NCBI GenBank assembly: GCA_002722095.1 | Contig: PBKG01000013.1 | Location: 117,804 to 158,208, forward strand | DNA length: 40,405 nt | Source: Rhodospirillaceae bacterium | GTDB taxonomy: Bacteria; Pseudomonadota; Alphaproteobacteria; UBA8366 | Reading direction: 5' to 3' | In this document: positions 7,711 through 15,914 of the stretch, in pieces | Position numbering within the stretch: position 1 is the first letter of the stretch | Layout of the letters: each line of letters begins with the position of its first letter | Program-made: the position numbers and the translations under genes | The notes under the pieces: model-generated | Databases searched by the model: none | Seen by the model: only the letters and a program-made list of their open reading frames with translations | Told to the model about the DNA's origin: nothing

Positions 7711-8325
7711 ATGGAAGATCTCAGTCAACACACGAGGGTTCTGGAACTGTTTCCCTGCCCGGTGCAGGTCTCGAAGCATCCCGACGCCGCCCGGCTAAAT
7801 GCGGGGCTCCAACAAGCGGTGCAACAAATCCGCACCAACACGCCTAACAGTCGGCCCGAGGACTGGGCATGCACGGTCTACACCACCATCGAGAACGCCA
7901 ACGAAATACATATGATGCCCGAGTTCACCGAGCTCAGCCAGTTCATTGCGGGCGAACTCGTACAATTCGCAAATCAAACTGGAGTATTTCTTCCCGAATC
8001 AAATGTATATATTAAGAATATGTGGATTAATATTTATGAAAAAAACTGTTCTACTGATGTACATGTACACCCTAACAGTTTATTCGCGGGTCTTTACATA
8101 TTAAAAGCCCCAGAAGGGTCATCAAAAGAAGTATTTGATTCTCCCGCTGCAGAAAAAATGATTTCTGTACCTGTATTAGAAGACAATGATTTCAATATGG
8201 AGAATGTAGCTTATACTCCCGAGGAAGGTCAGGTAATGTTATTTAACAGTAACATGCGCCATAGATCACTTCTACATACTTTAGATGAAGAAAGAATTAC
8301 TATAGAATTTACTGCTGTTATTTAA
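7711..8325 (+). CDS. 2OG-Fe(II) oxygenase family protein, B2, mosaic composition
   Basis: A 204-residue paralogue of B1. The metal-binding set is complete: His118, His120 (DVHVHPNSLFAGLYI) and His184 (NMRHRSLLH), with Arg195 in EERITIEF. The first 88 codons are GC-rich (63% in bases 7741-7800). From about base 7969 the composition drops to 25% GC (7981-8040) and remains low to the stop. The change occurs at the same F-A-N codons as in B1. The AT-rich halves of B1 and B2 are clearly diverged at protein level, so this is not a very recent copy. The array ends here, two bases from the convergent enolase-family gene. Substrate unknown. Confidence 0.87.
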   Translation: MEDLSQHTRVLELFPCPVQVSKHPDAARLNAGLQQAVQQIRTNTPNSRPEDWACTVYTTIENANEIHMMPEFTELSQFIAGELVQFANQTGVFLPESNVYIKNMWINIYEKNCSTDVHVHPNSLFAGLYILKAPEGSSKEVFDSPAAEKMISVPVLEDNDFNMENVAYTPEEGQVMLFNSNMRHRSLLHTLDEERITIEFTAVI

Positions 8326-8327
8326 TA

Positions 8328-9461
8328 CTATTCTGCTGCAACTGCCGTTACTTCACCACCCTCAGAGTATTGCGCCAACTTGGCGTCATCGAGCTCAACG
8401 CCGAGGCCGGGTCCGTCCGGCAACGCAAGTGTACCGCCCGCGAGCGAAATCGGGGTCGGGGTCAAATCATCCTTGAGTTTGGCCGGTCCGACCATTTCCG
8501 CCACATCGCAAACATGTTCGAACGCGCACGCAACCTGGGCTTCCGCCGCCGCTTCGACACTCGAGCATAGCCCCTGGCCAATGACCAGGCCGGTGCCACT
8601 CGCATCACAGACATCGATTATCTTCCGTGCGTTGATATAGCCGCCGACCTTGGTGATCTTGATCTTGATGACGTCGCAGGCGCCCATATGCACAAGACGA
8701 TAAGCATCCGATGGGGAAACGATACTTTCGTCCGCCATAATCGGCAGCGCGCCAAGGGATCGAAGACGCGCCATGCCCTCCCAATCGGACCCGGCAACCG
8801 GCTGTTCCATATGCTCGATACCCAAATCGCCGAGCGCCTTGACCACCGTGAGCGCGTCGATCGCGTCATACCCCGCATTCGCATCGAGCCTGATCGCAAT
8901 ATCGTCCCCCACCGCCTTACGGCAGGCCCGCACGCGGGCAATGTCCTGGGCGATATCGTCGGTGCCGATTTTGACCTTGATGGTGCGATACCCTTCCTCG
9001 ACGATCGCAGCCACCTTTTCTGCTGCCACCTCCGGCGTCTCGATACCGATGCCACCGCTTAATTTCACCTCTCGCCGGGCCGGGCCGCCCAATAGCGCGG
9101 CAACGCTCACGCCCGCCTGCTTGCCGAGCGCATCGTAAATAGCCATTTCGAGCCCCGAACGCGCAAACGGATTACCCATGCGAGTTTCGGTCATCAATCG
9201 ATGCAGCCGTTCCGGCGAATCCAGTTCTTCGCCGACCAACGCCGGACCGAATGCGCCCGTGATGACCGCGTGAATGGTATCCACCGTCTCTTCGGTATAA
9301 CCGGCGACACCTTGGTGAATATCACCGATGCCGGTGATGCCCTCATCGGTCAGGATTTTGACGAACACGCTATCGAGGGCCTTATGGACACCCTTTGCCA
9401 TGCGGTAATCGCCTTTGATCGGCACTTTGACCTTATAGGCTTCGACGGCGGTGATTTTCAT
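8328..9461 (-). CDS. Enolase-superfamily enzyme, muconate cycloisomerase/dipeptide epimerase-like
   Basis: A 377-residue member of the mandelate racemase/muconate-lactonizing group. The acid-base and metal residues of the MLE subgroup are all visible: Lys162-x-Lys164 in IKVKIGTDD, metal ligands Asp193 (RLDAN), Glu219 (HMEQP) and Asp244 (MADES), and Lys268 in KIKITKVGG. The reaction starts with proton abstraction alpha to a carboxylate; the product could be a lactone, epimer or racemised acid. Neighbours suggest acid catabolism. The start is ATG 9461, with GGAGG just upstream; the longer frame to 9536 would run into the next gene. MmgE/PrpD ends 16 bases upstream, so the two are likely co-transcribed. 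Confidence 0.9.
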   Translation of the reverse strand: MKITAVEAYKVKVPIKGDYRMAKGVHKALDSVFVKILTDEGITGIGDIHQGVAGYTEETVDTIHAVITGAFGPALVGEELDSPERLHRLMTETRMGNPFARSGLEMAIYDALGKQAGVSVAALLGGPARREVKLSGGIGIETPEVAAEKVAAIVEEGYRTIKVKIGTDDIAQDIARVRACRKAVGDDIAIRLDANAGYDAIDALTVVKALGDLGIEHMEQPVAGSDWEGMARLRSLGALPIMADESIVSPSDAYRLVHMGACDVIKIKITKVGGYINARKIIDVCDASGTGLVIGQGLCSSVEAAAEAQVACAFEHVCDVAEMVGPAKLKDDLTPTPISLAGGTLALPDGPGLGVELDDAKLAQYSEGGEVTAVAAE

Positions 9462-9477
9462 TTTGATTTCCTCCGAT

Positions 9478-10869
9478 TTATTCCGCGGCGTTTTGCGCCT
9501 TCGTTTGGCCGACACCGAGCAATGCCGCCAATTCACGGCAATCCTCCAAGGCGTCCAAGTCTGTAACCATAGCCGAAATTTCGGCGGTATCGGCGCTCCC
9601 TACAATCGGCCCCGCCAAACTTTCAAACTTGGCCCGAATTTCATCTTCGCTCATGGGATTCTCAGGCTCGCCCTTAGGCAACGCCGCCTCGGCCACGACC
9701 GACGATCCATCCTTCAAAAATACTTCGACCTCGGTACCCCGCCCCATATAGTCGAAGCGACGCTCATCAGCCTCCAGATCCACCCGTTGCGCGAACTCGA
9801 GTACCGACGGGTCCTCCCAAGCAACGACGAAATCCTCATGCACCAAATGCGGCTTTTTCGAGAGCAATGCGAGCGCGACCACATAGGACGTGCTGCCCTC
9901 GGCGGAGATCACATGCGGCGGATTTTTGTGCTTGGTCTGACGCACCGCCAGCGGCGACATGCGCACGACCACGCGCTCGACGGCATCGCCGGGCAAATCG
10001 TGGTTGATCGCAAGCTGGTGCGAAACGTCGATCGCGGTGTGCGAATAACGGCACGCCGCGTGGGGTTTGAATCCCTCTTCCATAATCCGCCAGGTCGTGC
10101 CGAGCCCACTATCGATGACATCGAAGTCCACCTCTTCGCACTCCGCATGGAAAAAACCTTCCTCGCCTTCGAGAATATTATTCGGTCCTTTTAGTCCCTT
10201 GGCTGCGAGTTCGACGGAGAATAATCCAGTCATTACGCCTTTGCCCGCATTGAAGGGCTTGGTCATCGAGTGCGGGTCGTCGAGGAAGGCCGACAGGCCC
10301 TGTGCCTGGGTTCCGGCGACACCGAAGGCATCTGTGAGCGTATCCGCATTCAATCCCAGTATTTTCGCGGCGACCGACGCCGAGGCAAAGGAACCGACCG
10401 TCGCGGTGGAATGATGGCTGCGGTTGCGATGGCCCGGATTTACGGCGAGGCCAAGGCGGATCATCAGCTCGTACCCGCCGATCATCGCGGTCAGGAAACG
10501 CTTCCCGTCGCACCCCTCCGCCTCGGAACAGGTAATCGACGCCGGCGTGATCACCGTCCCGCATTTTACCAACCCATCCCGGTGCGCATCGTCCATTTCC
10601 ACCGAGTGGCCCATTACCCCATTGGCAAAGCCGGCAAATGTCATAGGTGCACGCAGTCCGGTGCCGACAATTGTGCAGTCCTGCCTTGCATCCAAGGCAG
10701 CGATCCAATCGGTTACGATCCGAGCCGCCGGCTCGCGCGAACCGGAAAGCTGATTGCCGATACTATCCAGCACCAAGAGCTTGGCCTGAGCCAACACCTC
10801 CTCGGGGAACGCAGAAAAGTCGAGCCCGGCGATGAAATCCGCCAGCAATCGCGTGTAGGGTTTGGACAT
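9478..10869 (-). CDS. MmgE/PrpD family protein (first copy)
   Basis: A 463-residue member of the MmgE/PrpD family, whose characterised members include 2-methylcitrate dehydratase and cis-aconitate decarboxylase. Family features seen are the N-terminal LDSIGNQLSGS segment, GHSVEMDDAHRDGLVKCG, the glycine-rich middle (TVGSFASASVAAKILGL, AFGVAGTQAQGL) and the HAACRYSHTAIDV stretch. The ATG at 10869 has GAGG about ten bases upstream. It sits between an enolase-family gene and a TauD-type dioxygenase gene on the same strand and near a PEP mutase/methylisocitrate lyase-family gene. A role in breakdown of a branched or tricarboxylic acid is inferred. It is a distant paralogue of the copy at 30108. 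Confidence 0.9.
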   Translation of the reverse strand: MSKPYTRLLADFIAGLDFSAFPEEVLAQAKLLVLDSIGNQLSGSREPAARIVTDWIAALDARQDCTIVGTGLRAPMTFAGFANGVMGHSVEMDDAHRDGLVKCGTVITPASITCSEAEGCDGKRFLTAMIGGYELMIRLGLAVNPGHRNRSHHSTATVGSFASASVAAKILGLNADTLTDAFGVAGTQAQGLSAFLDDPHSMTKPFNAGKGVMTGLFSVELAAKGLKGPNNILEGEEGFFHAECEEVDFDVIDSGLGTTWRIMEEGFKPHAACRYSHTAIDVSHQLAINHDLPGDAVERVVVRMSPLAVRQTKHKNPPHVISAEGSTSYVVALALLSKKPHLVHEDFVVAWEDPSVLEFAQRVDLEADERRFDYMGRGTEVEVFLKDGSSVVAEAALPKGEPENPMSEDEIRAKFESLAGPIVGSADTAEISAMVTDLDALEDCRELAALLGVGQTKAQNAAE

Positions 10870-10977
10870 GGTACCCGCTCCTCAAGCGGTTTCGCTGCCA
10901 ACAGCATAGGGCGAAACGAATGTCGGGCGCCAGAGGGGCACATACATCGCCAGCCCTACGTCAGTCCTTATAGAAAT

Positions 10978-11844
10978 TTAGGCAGGCACCGAGCCCGCCA
11001 CTTGAATGCGATGCATCATACGGCGCTGGCTGTTATCGAACCCATCGCGACGATGAAGCGTACAACGATTGTCCCACATCACCACATCGCCCGGCCGCCA
11101 TACTTGAATCCAGGTGAATTTCTCTAACGTCGCATGTCGCCAGACTTGATCGAGCAGAGCTTCGCCCGCCGCAAGATCCATGTCGAGCACCGCTGAATTG
11201 CGCCTTCGCCCGAGATAGAGCGCCTTCTGGCCGGTCTCGGGGTGGGTACGAACCCCAGGATGACGGGCGCCCGGCGCTTTACGAGGATCGTTGATTTCGT
11301 CGAACCCGGCCCGCATCTGCCCGGCGCTATTCGTGCTCTCGTCGTGTACAAGCCGTTTCCCTTCAAGGGCCGATTTAAGGTCGTCAGGCAAGGTCTCGTA
11401 CGCAAGATACTGATTGCAAAAATGGGTATCGCCCCCTTCCGGCGGAAGTTCGACCGCATTCAGGATCGAATATGACGGCGGCTCGTCCCAATAAGATTGA
11501 TCACTATGCCAAATTGCTTCGCCGGAACCGAGATTGCCGAGCGGCTTTCCGTCGTCGTCCTTGATGTTGGAGACACAGAGAATTTCGGGATATTCCTCAA
11601 TATAGTGTTTGCCGACGATGCTGGCCCCTTGGCCGAGCAAGTCACCAAACCGGCGGCCAAACCCGATCAGCGCCGCGTCGTCGAGAGACTGGTCGCGAAA
11701 TCTGAGCACCAAATGGTCGAGCGCAGCCTTCCGAATCGTCTCGAAAGCCGCTTCACCTAGATTACCAAGATCGACCCCATGCACATCCGCCCCAAGGGCG
11801 GCACCGGAGGGAATGATCTCGGGCATATCTCCCGCCTGAGCCAT
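10978..11844 (-). CDS. TauD/TfdA family 2-oxoglutarate-dependent dioxygenase
   Basis: A 288-residue alpha-ketoglutarate-dependent hydroxylase of the TauD/TfdA family. The facial triad is visible as His113-x-Asp115 (AIWHSDQSYW) and His264 (CTLHRRDGF), followed by the 2-oxoglutarate-binding arginine near 275 (SQRRMMHRI). Such enzymes hydroxylate sulfonates, aryloxyalkanoates, carnitine-like compounds and similar acids; the substrate here is not determined. The start at ATG 11844 (MAQAGDMPEI) is chosen because a longer frame to 11967 would cross the divergent lyase promoter region; ATG 11826 is an alternative. The ribosome site is weak. It is unrelated in sequence to the A/B oxygenases at 5691-8325. 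Confidence 0.88.
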   Translation of the reverse strand: MAQAGDMPEIIPSGAALGADVHGVDLGNLGEAAFETIRKAALDHLVLRFRDQSLDDAALIGFGRRFGDLLGQGASIVGKHYIEEYPEILCVSNIKDDDGKPLGNLGSGEAIWHSDQSYWDEPPSYSILNAVELPPEGGDTHFCNQYLAYETLPDDLKSALEGKRLVHDESTNSAGQMRAGFDEINDPRKAPGARHPGVRTHPETGQKALYLGRRRNSAVLDMDLAAGEALLDQVWRHATLEKFTWIQVWRPGDVVMWDNRCTLHRRDGFDNSQRRMMHRIQVAGSVPA

Positions 11845-11894
11845 AGGGTACAGTCTATTTGGATTTCCATTTTCCGCAAGATGGAGAAAATGAC

Positions 11895-12758
11895 ATGACG
11901 GATAGCAGTCCGGGCCAATTGCGCGCCCTACTGGCACGACCCGGTGTCCACTTGACGCCCAGTGCAACAGACGCGCTTACCGCGCGCCTCATCGCCGAAG
12001 CAGGTTTCGAGATCGCCTACATGGGCGGCAACGCTACGACTGCATCCCATCTTGGCGTTCCCGATGTCGGATTGATCACTATGACGGAAATGGCCGATCA
12101 GGCCGCTCGCCTCGCCGACGCCTCCGGTCTACCGCTGATCGTGGACGCAGATACCGGTTACGGTAACGCGCTCAACGTTCGCCGTACGGTGCAGGCATTC
12201 GAAAATGCGGGCGCCTCCGGACTTCATATCGAAGATCAGGTTTCGCCGAAAAAATGCGGTCATTTCGCCGGCAAGCAATTGATCGACGCACCGGAGATGG
12301 CGGGCAAAATCAAGGCGGCACTCGATGCCAGACGAGACGAAGAATTCCTTATCATCGCCCGTACCGACGCAATTGCGGTCGACGGTTTCGAGGCGGCTCG
12401 CGAACGGCTCGCGCTCTATCGGGATACCGGCGCTGATATGGTGATGTTCGGCCCACCCTGCAAAGTCGAAGACCTCGCTAACGCCGCCAGTCTGGACACA
12501 CCGATGGCCTGCGTTATCGATACCAGCGGCAACACTCCACCCTCCACCGACGGATTGGATTCACATGGTGTTAAGCTAGGTATCTTGCCAACCGCAGTTG
12601 CCATGGCCGTCATTTCGGGCGTCCGCAAGATGCTGGCCGACGTTCAGGCCACCGGCAGCCTCGAAGGCGCCGCGGTAGACTTGGCCAGTTTCCAAGACTA
12701 CAACGCGGTTCTCGGCCTAGCCGAAATCGAGGATTTGGAAACCCGCTACCGCGCTTAA
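11895..12758 (+). CDS. Isocitrate lyase/PEP mutase superfamily protein
   Basis: A 287-residue enzyme of the superfamily that includes methylisocitrate lyase, PEP mutase and oxaloacetate decarboxylase. Metal-site residues are seen as Asp84 and Asp86 (VDADTGYGN) and Glu113 (HIEDQ). The active-site loop PKKCGHF (Lys120, Cys121, His123) carries the KKCGH signature with the lyase cysteine, which favours C-C bond cleavage over phosphonate chemistry. The ATG at 11895 has GGAG eight bases upstream; the earlier in-frame ATG at 11859 lacks this. The MFS transporter gene follows after three bases, so they form an operon, divergent from the TauD-type gene. A role in cleaving an acid imported by the transporter is inferred. 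Confidence 0.9.
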   Translation: MTDSSPGQLRALLARPGVHLTPSATDALTARLIAEAGFEIAYMGGNATTASHLGVPDVGLITMTEMADQAARLADASGLPLIVDADTGYGNALNVRRTVQAFENAGASGLHIEDQVSPKKCGHFAGKQLIDAPEMAGKIKAALDARRDEEFLIIARTDAIAVDGFEAARERLALYRDTGADMVMFGPPCKVEDLANAASLDTPMACVIDTSGNTPPSTDGLDSHGVKLGILPTAVAMAVISGVRKMLADVQATGSLEGAAVDLASFQDYNAVLGLAEIEDLETRYRA

Positions 12759-12761
12759 GAA

Positions 12762-13967
12762 ATGTCCACATCGACGACCGACCCCGGCGGAGCACGCAAA
12801 GGCCCGCCGCTGCCAATATTGCTCGCCGCACTCACCGGCGGTCATCTGTTCGGTAATTGTACGGTCATCGCTATCGCCGCCATCGCCACCGATCTAAAAC
12901 GCGAACTCGGCATCAGTGCCGAGGATTACGGCTGGTTGATCGGAATATACATGATCGTCCAGGGAGTGATCGCTATTCCCGGTGGTCTGCTAATCGATTA
13001 TCTCGGCGCGCGCATCGTGTTTGCCACGTCGATGCTCCTTGCCGCCGGCGGCACTGCCGCCGTCGCATCGGCGGATACTTTTTGGGCAGCGTTTTTTGGA
13101 ATGTTCCTCGTCGGCGCCGGATATGGGCTGGTTAATCCCTGCACCAGCAAGACCGTTTTCGACGTCTTTCCGAAAAACCGACGCGGCTCGGCAATGGGAA
13201 TTAAGCAGACCGGTGTGCCTCTGGGAGGCGTTCTAGGGGCAATGGTGGCCGGCACCCTGGTCGCCGATTTTGGCCGTGCTCAAGTACTTTACGGCTTCGC
13301 CATCGTCATCGGACTTGCAGCCTCGATGGCGCTTTTGCTGCCGTACCGACGGGGGCGGCCCGAGGCGCCACCCTTCGCCGGCATGATGGCGGTCATGCGG
13401 GATAAAAATTTGCAAATTTTCAACACAGCAATCGGTATTTTTCAGGCCTCGATGTACTCGATGCTCGCCAATATTGCCGCCTACTGCCGCGAGGTACTTG
13501 CCGCGGAGCCGGCACTAGCATCCGCCTGTCTCAGCATTGCCCAAGCTGCAAGTGCCGTTGGCCGTCTAAGCTGGGGGGCGCTGAGCGATCTAGCATTTGC
13601 CGCTCGGCGGAAGCCCGTACTTCTGATTATCGGAACCGTCGGCACCTTGTCCCTCCTGACCATGGCGACGACATCTACCAATTGGCCGTTTTACCTGGTC
13701 CTGGCACTTGCCTTCCCGACGGGACTTGCGGCGGCCGGCTATGTCGGCCTCACGCAAACCGTTTGCGTCGAAGCATCGGACCCGAAACTGACCGCAACCG
13801 CCGTAGGATCAAATCGTATCTTCACAAGTGCGGGGGCCGGTATCGGATTGCCCTTTTACGGCTGGGTCGTCGACACCTACGGCTATAGCGCCGCCTGGCT
13901 ATCGCTCTCGGTAATTTTCGCGCTCGGGACGATGGTTATTGCGTTTTGGTTCAGGGAGAGTCGTTAA
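12762..13967 (+). CDS. Major facilitator superfamily transporter
   Basis: A 401-residue, multi-helix inner-membrane carrier with a typical MFS pattern. Features are the motif-A-like loop GGLLIDYLGARIVF, a long hydrophobic N-terminal half, a central cytoplasmic loop (LLPYRRGRPEAPP) and a second half ending in AWLSLSVIFALG. About twelve membrane segments can be drawn. Helix 5 carries GIKQTGVPLGGVLG, common in carriers for organic acids. The start follows the lyase stop by three bases, which points to co-translation and to uptake or export of the lyase's substrate. The 3' end overlaps the convergent HPt gene by 17 bases. Confidence 0.9.
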   Translation: MSTSTTDPGGARKGPPLPILLAALTGGHLFGNCTVIAIAAIATDLKRELGISAEDYGWLIGIYMIVQGVIAIPGGLLIDYLGARIVFATSMLLAAGGTAAVASADTFWAAFFGMFLVGAGYGLVNPCTSKTVFDVFPKNRRGSAMGIKQTGVPLGGVLGAMVAGTLVADFGRAQVLYGFAIVIGLAASMALLLPYRRGRPEAPPFAGMMAVMRDKNLQIFNTAIGIFQASMYSMLANIAAYCREVLAAEPALASACLSIAQAASAVGRLSWGALSDLAFAARRKPVLLIIGTVGTLSLLTMATTSTNWPFYLVLALAFPTGLAAAGYVGLTQTVCVEASDPKLTATAVGSNRIFTSAGAGIGLPFYGWVVDTYGYSAAWLSLSVIFALGTMVIAFWFRESR

Positions 13968-14304
13968 ACGCGGCACGGGTCGCTAGCGACAGCGCTGCCA
14001 TTTCGCCGATCAATCGGTCTATTTCGGCGGCATCCATGCTCGAATCCTTGGAATAGGCCTCGAGTTTTTCTTCCAAAGTCGCGGCCATTTGACCAAGTTC
14101 CGCCTGGTCATACATACCCGCCGATCCGGCCATTTGATGAGCTAACCTGATCAACTCGGCAACATCTTCGGAACCCGATTCCTTGAGGTCGCGCCACGCT
14201 GCATCAATCACTTCTACCCTATCGGCAAGACGCCGGGCGTATTTCTGCTTCAACGCATCTAGCTTGGCATTAACCTCATCGACGTTGTCAATCGCATCAG
14301 TCAT
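13951..14304 (-). CDS. HPt domain phosphotransfer protein
   Basis: A small (117-residue) all-helical protein with the HPt phosphorylation motif LAHQMAGSAGMY, whose His56 should accept phosphate. It has no other domain. It overlaps the upstream response-regulator gene by eight bases, so the two are translationally coupled and probably act in one phosphorelay. The phosphate donor would be a hybrid kinase not present here. The N-terminal half contains a charged, possibly coiled helix (VNAKLDALKQKYARRL). Convergent overlap with the MFS gene is 17 bases. Confidence 0.87.
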   Translation of the reverse strand: MTDAIDNVDEVNAKLDALKQKYARRLADRVEVIDAAWRDLKESGSEDVAELIRLAHQMAGSAGMYDQAELGQMAATLEEKLEAYSKDSSMDAAEIDRLIGEMAALSLATRAAFNDSP

Positions 14305-14689
14305 GAAGCTCTGTCCAAATCGTTTTTATTTCGCCGCTGAGGCCCATCGGATCGAAAGGTTTGTGAATGACCCCCGCAGCTCCCAAGTCAAGATAGCTCG
14401 CCACTTCGTCGGGCTGCACTTTGGCAGTCATAAATATGACCGGCACATCCGCTCCGTCATCCCGTTCGCGTAGCTTGTTAAGTGTGGTCGGTCCATCCAT
14501 ACCCGGCATCATAACATCGAGAAGCACGAGGTCCGGCGCAAATTCGCAAAAGACATCCAGCGCGTCCTGGCCCGAGCTACAAATCTTTACCTCGAACCCC
14601 CCGACATCCTTGAGTGCCATCTCGGCAATCATCTGGATATCGCCGTCATCTTCGGCCATTAAAATTTTTTTCAGTTCAGGGCTTGCCAT
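14297..14689 (-). CDS. Single-domain response regulator (CheY-like)
   Basis: A 130-residue receiver domain with no output domain. The acidic pocket is intact (AEDD, Glu13-Asp15), the phospho-acceptor is Asp58 in LVLLDVMMPGMDG, and the conserved switch residues are seen in FMTAK and in HKPF (Lys110). It is coupled by overlap to the HPt gene, which suggests the receiver passes phosphate to or from His56 of that protein. The gene is divergent from the membrane PAS protein at 14746 across a 56-base gap, hinting that all three belong to one signalling pathway. Confidence 0.93.
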   Translation of the reverse strand: MASPELKKILMAEDDGDIQMIAEMALKDVGGFEVKICSSGQDALDVFCEFAPDLVLLDVMMPGMDGPTTLNKLRERDDGADVPVIFMTAKVQPDEVASYLDLGAAGVIHKPFDPMGLSGEIKTIWTELHD

Positions 14690-14745
14690 TTCTGCCCGTT
14701 CCCCTCCACCATGCGCTAACTACGCTCCTTTAGGATGCCAACCCT

Positions 14746-15741
14746 ATGGCAAAAAAGCCAAATAACAAAGCATTCGATCCGAGAAAAGACCGAAGACGCG
14801 CTCGGCGGCGTCAATCGATGGTGCGCCGGATAGGTGGCAGGCGCCTACTCAGCCTGATTACGATCGCAACTGCCTCTGGGGCGCCGATCTATTTGCTCGA
14901 ACGCCATGCCTTTGATTTCGACTTTGCCATTGCTTTATTTCATGCGGTTTTGTTTGCAATCTTTGTCGGCGCGTTTGCGGCAGTCGCACTCGTACATCAT
15001 CTGCGGGCCGCGGATGTTGCCGACAGCGAAGCAATGGTTACATCCGTATTCGAGGGCGCACCTTTCCCACTCACGGTGACCCGAATTTCCGACGGTGTCA
15101 TCATTCGCGCCAATCAAGGCGCACACCAGTTAATGGAAGCTGCACCGGGCAGCTTGATCGGAAGTGAGGCATCCGTCCACTACAAGGATCCAGATGCGCG
15201 CGAACGTCTGACGCTCGAGGCTATGGCGCGCGGCCGGGTTCAAGGCCTCGACCTCGAACTACCGAGCGGCCGCTGGGTGACACTCTCCGGTAGCCGCATA
15301 CAATTCAACGGTGAGGATTGCGTCATCGTCGGATTGGCCGATATCACCGAACGCAAGGAAATCGAGGAGGCGCAGAAAGAATTACTGGATGCGGTACCAT
15401 TACCATTGGTACTAAGCCGCACCGACACTCACGAAATCCTGCACTTCAACAAACGAACCGAGGAGCTTTTTGGCTTCGAGCAAAATGCGGGTGACCCTCC
15501 CCGCGCATCGGACATTTACGTAAATATGGACGTGCGCAGAGCCTTGATCGAAACCTTGAAAGACAAGGGCCATGTGGATGAATTCGAAACCCAACTCAAA
15601 ACAGGCAGCGGCGACCTGAAATATTCGCTCTTTCCCGGCATGCAGGTGCAATGCAGTATTCAGACCGGCACGCGAAGCGTACTCGAATACATTTTGGAAC
15701 CGTTTCTCGGGAGCGCCGACGACGCACTTCAGGAACGTTAA
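14746..15741 (+). CDS. Membrane-anchored double-PAS sensor protein without output domain
   Basis: A 331-residue protein with an Arg/Lys-rich N terminus, two membrane helices (about residues 33-51 and 57-87) and two PAS domains (about 95-205 and 207-310). The first PAS reads FEGAPFPLTVTRISDGVIIRANQGAH and ends in the PAC-like VGLADITERKEIEEAQKELL; the second begins AVPLPLVLSRTDTHEILHFNKRTEELFGF. No histidine kinase, GGDEF, EAL or methyl-accepting domain follows and the ORF closes normally, so it may signal by protein contact. The cytoplasmic location of the PAS domains is inferred from the positively charged N terminus and two helices. It is divergent from the response regulator/HPt pair. Confidence 0.8.
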   Translation: MAKKPNNKAFDPRKDRRRARRRQSMVRRIGGRRLLSLITIATASGAPIYLLERHAFDFDFAIALFHAVLFAIFVGAFAAVALVHHLRAADVADSEAMVTSVFEGAPFPLTVTRISDGVIIRANQGAHQLMEAAPGSLIGSEASVHYKDPDARERLTLEAMARGRVQGLDLELPSGRWVTLSGSRIQFNGEDCVIVGLADITERKEIEEAQKELLDAVPLPLVLSRTDTHEILHFNKRTEELFGFEQNAGDPPRASDIYVNMDVRRALIETLKDKGHVDEFETQLKTGSGDLKYSLFPGMQVQCSIQTGTRSVLEYILEPFLGSADDALQER

Positions 15742-15914
15742 ACGTTCCCGCCAGCATCGTATGCCGGACCGCCATCGGTTTCACGCGCATCACCACTCAG
15801 CGATTACAAAATTACATTGCGAAAACAAATTGTTGCCAAATTCCGGTTCCGCGTTGGCGGGATAAGTGCTAAATCACGTCGCTACGATAAGACGACAATC
15901 GGCAGAGATTAGTC
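15742..15914. other. Intergenic region upstream of the universal stress gene
   Basis: The gap of 173 bases is moderately AT-rich in the middle and holds no ORF, tRNA or clear hairpin terminator. It presumably contains the promoter of the universal stress protein gene, but I could not pick a convincing -35/-10 pair. Confidence 0.4.

Noticed and set aside
10270..11127. 285-residue open frame on the plus strand
   Set aside because: Antisense to MmgE/PrpD and the TauD-type gene; composition and motifs do not support a protein.
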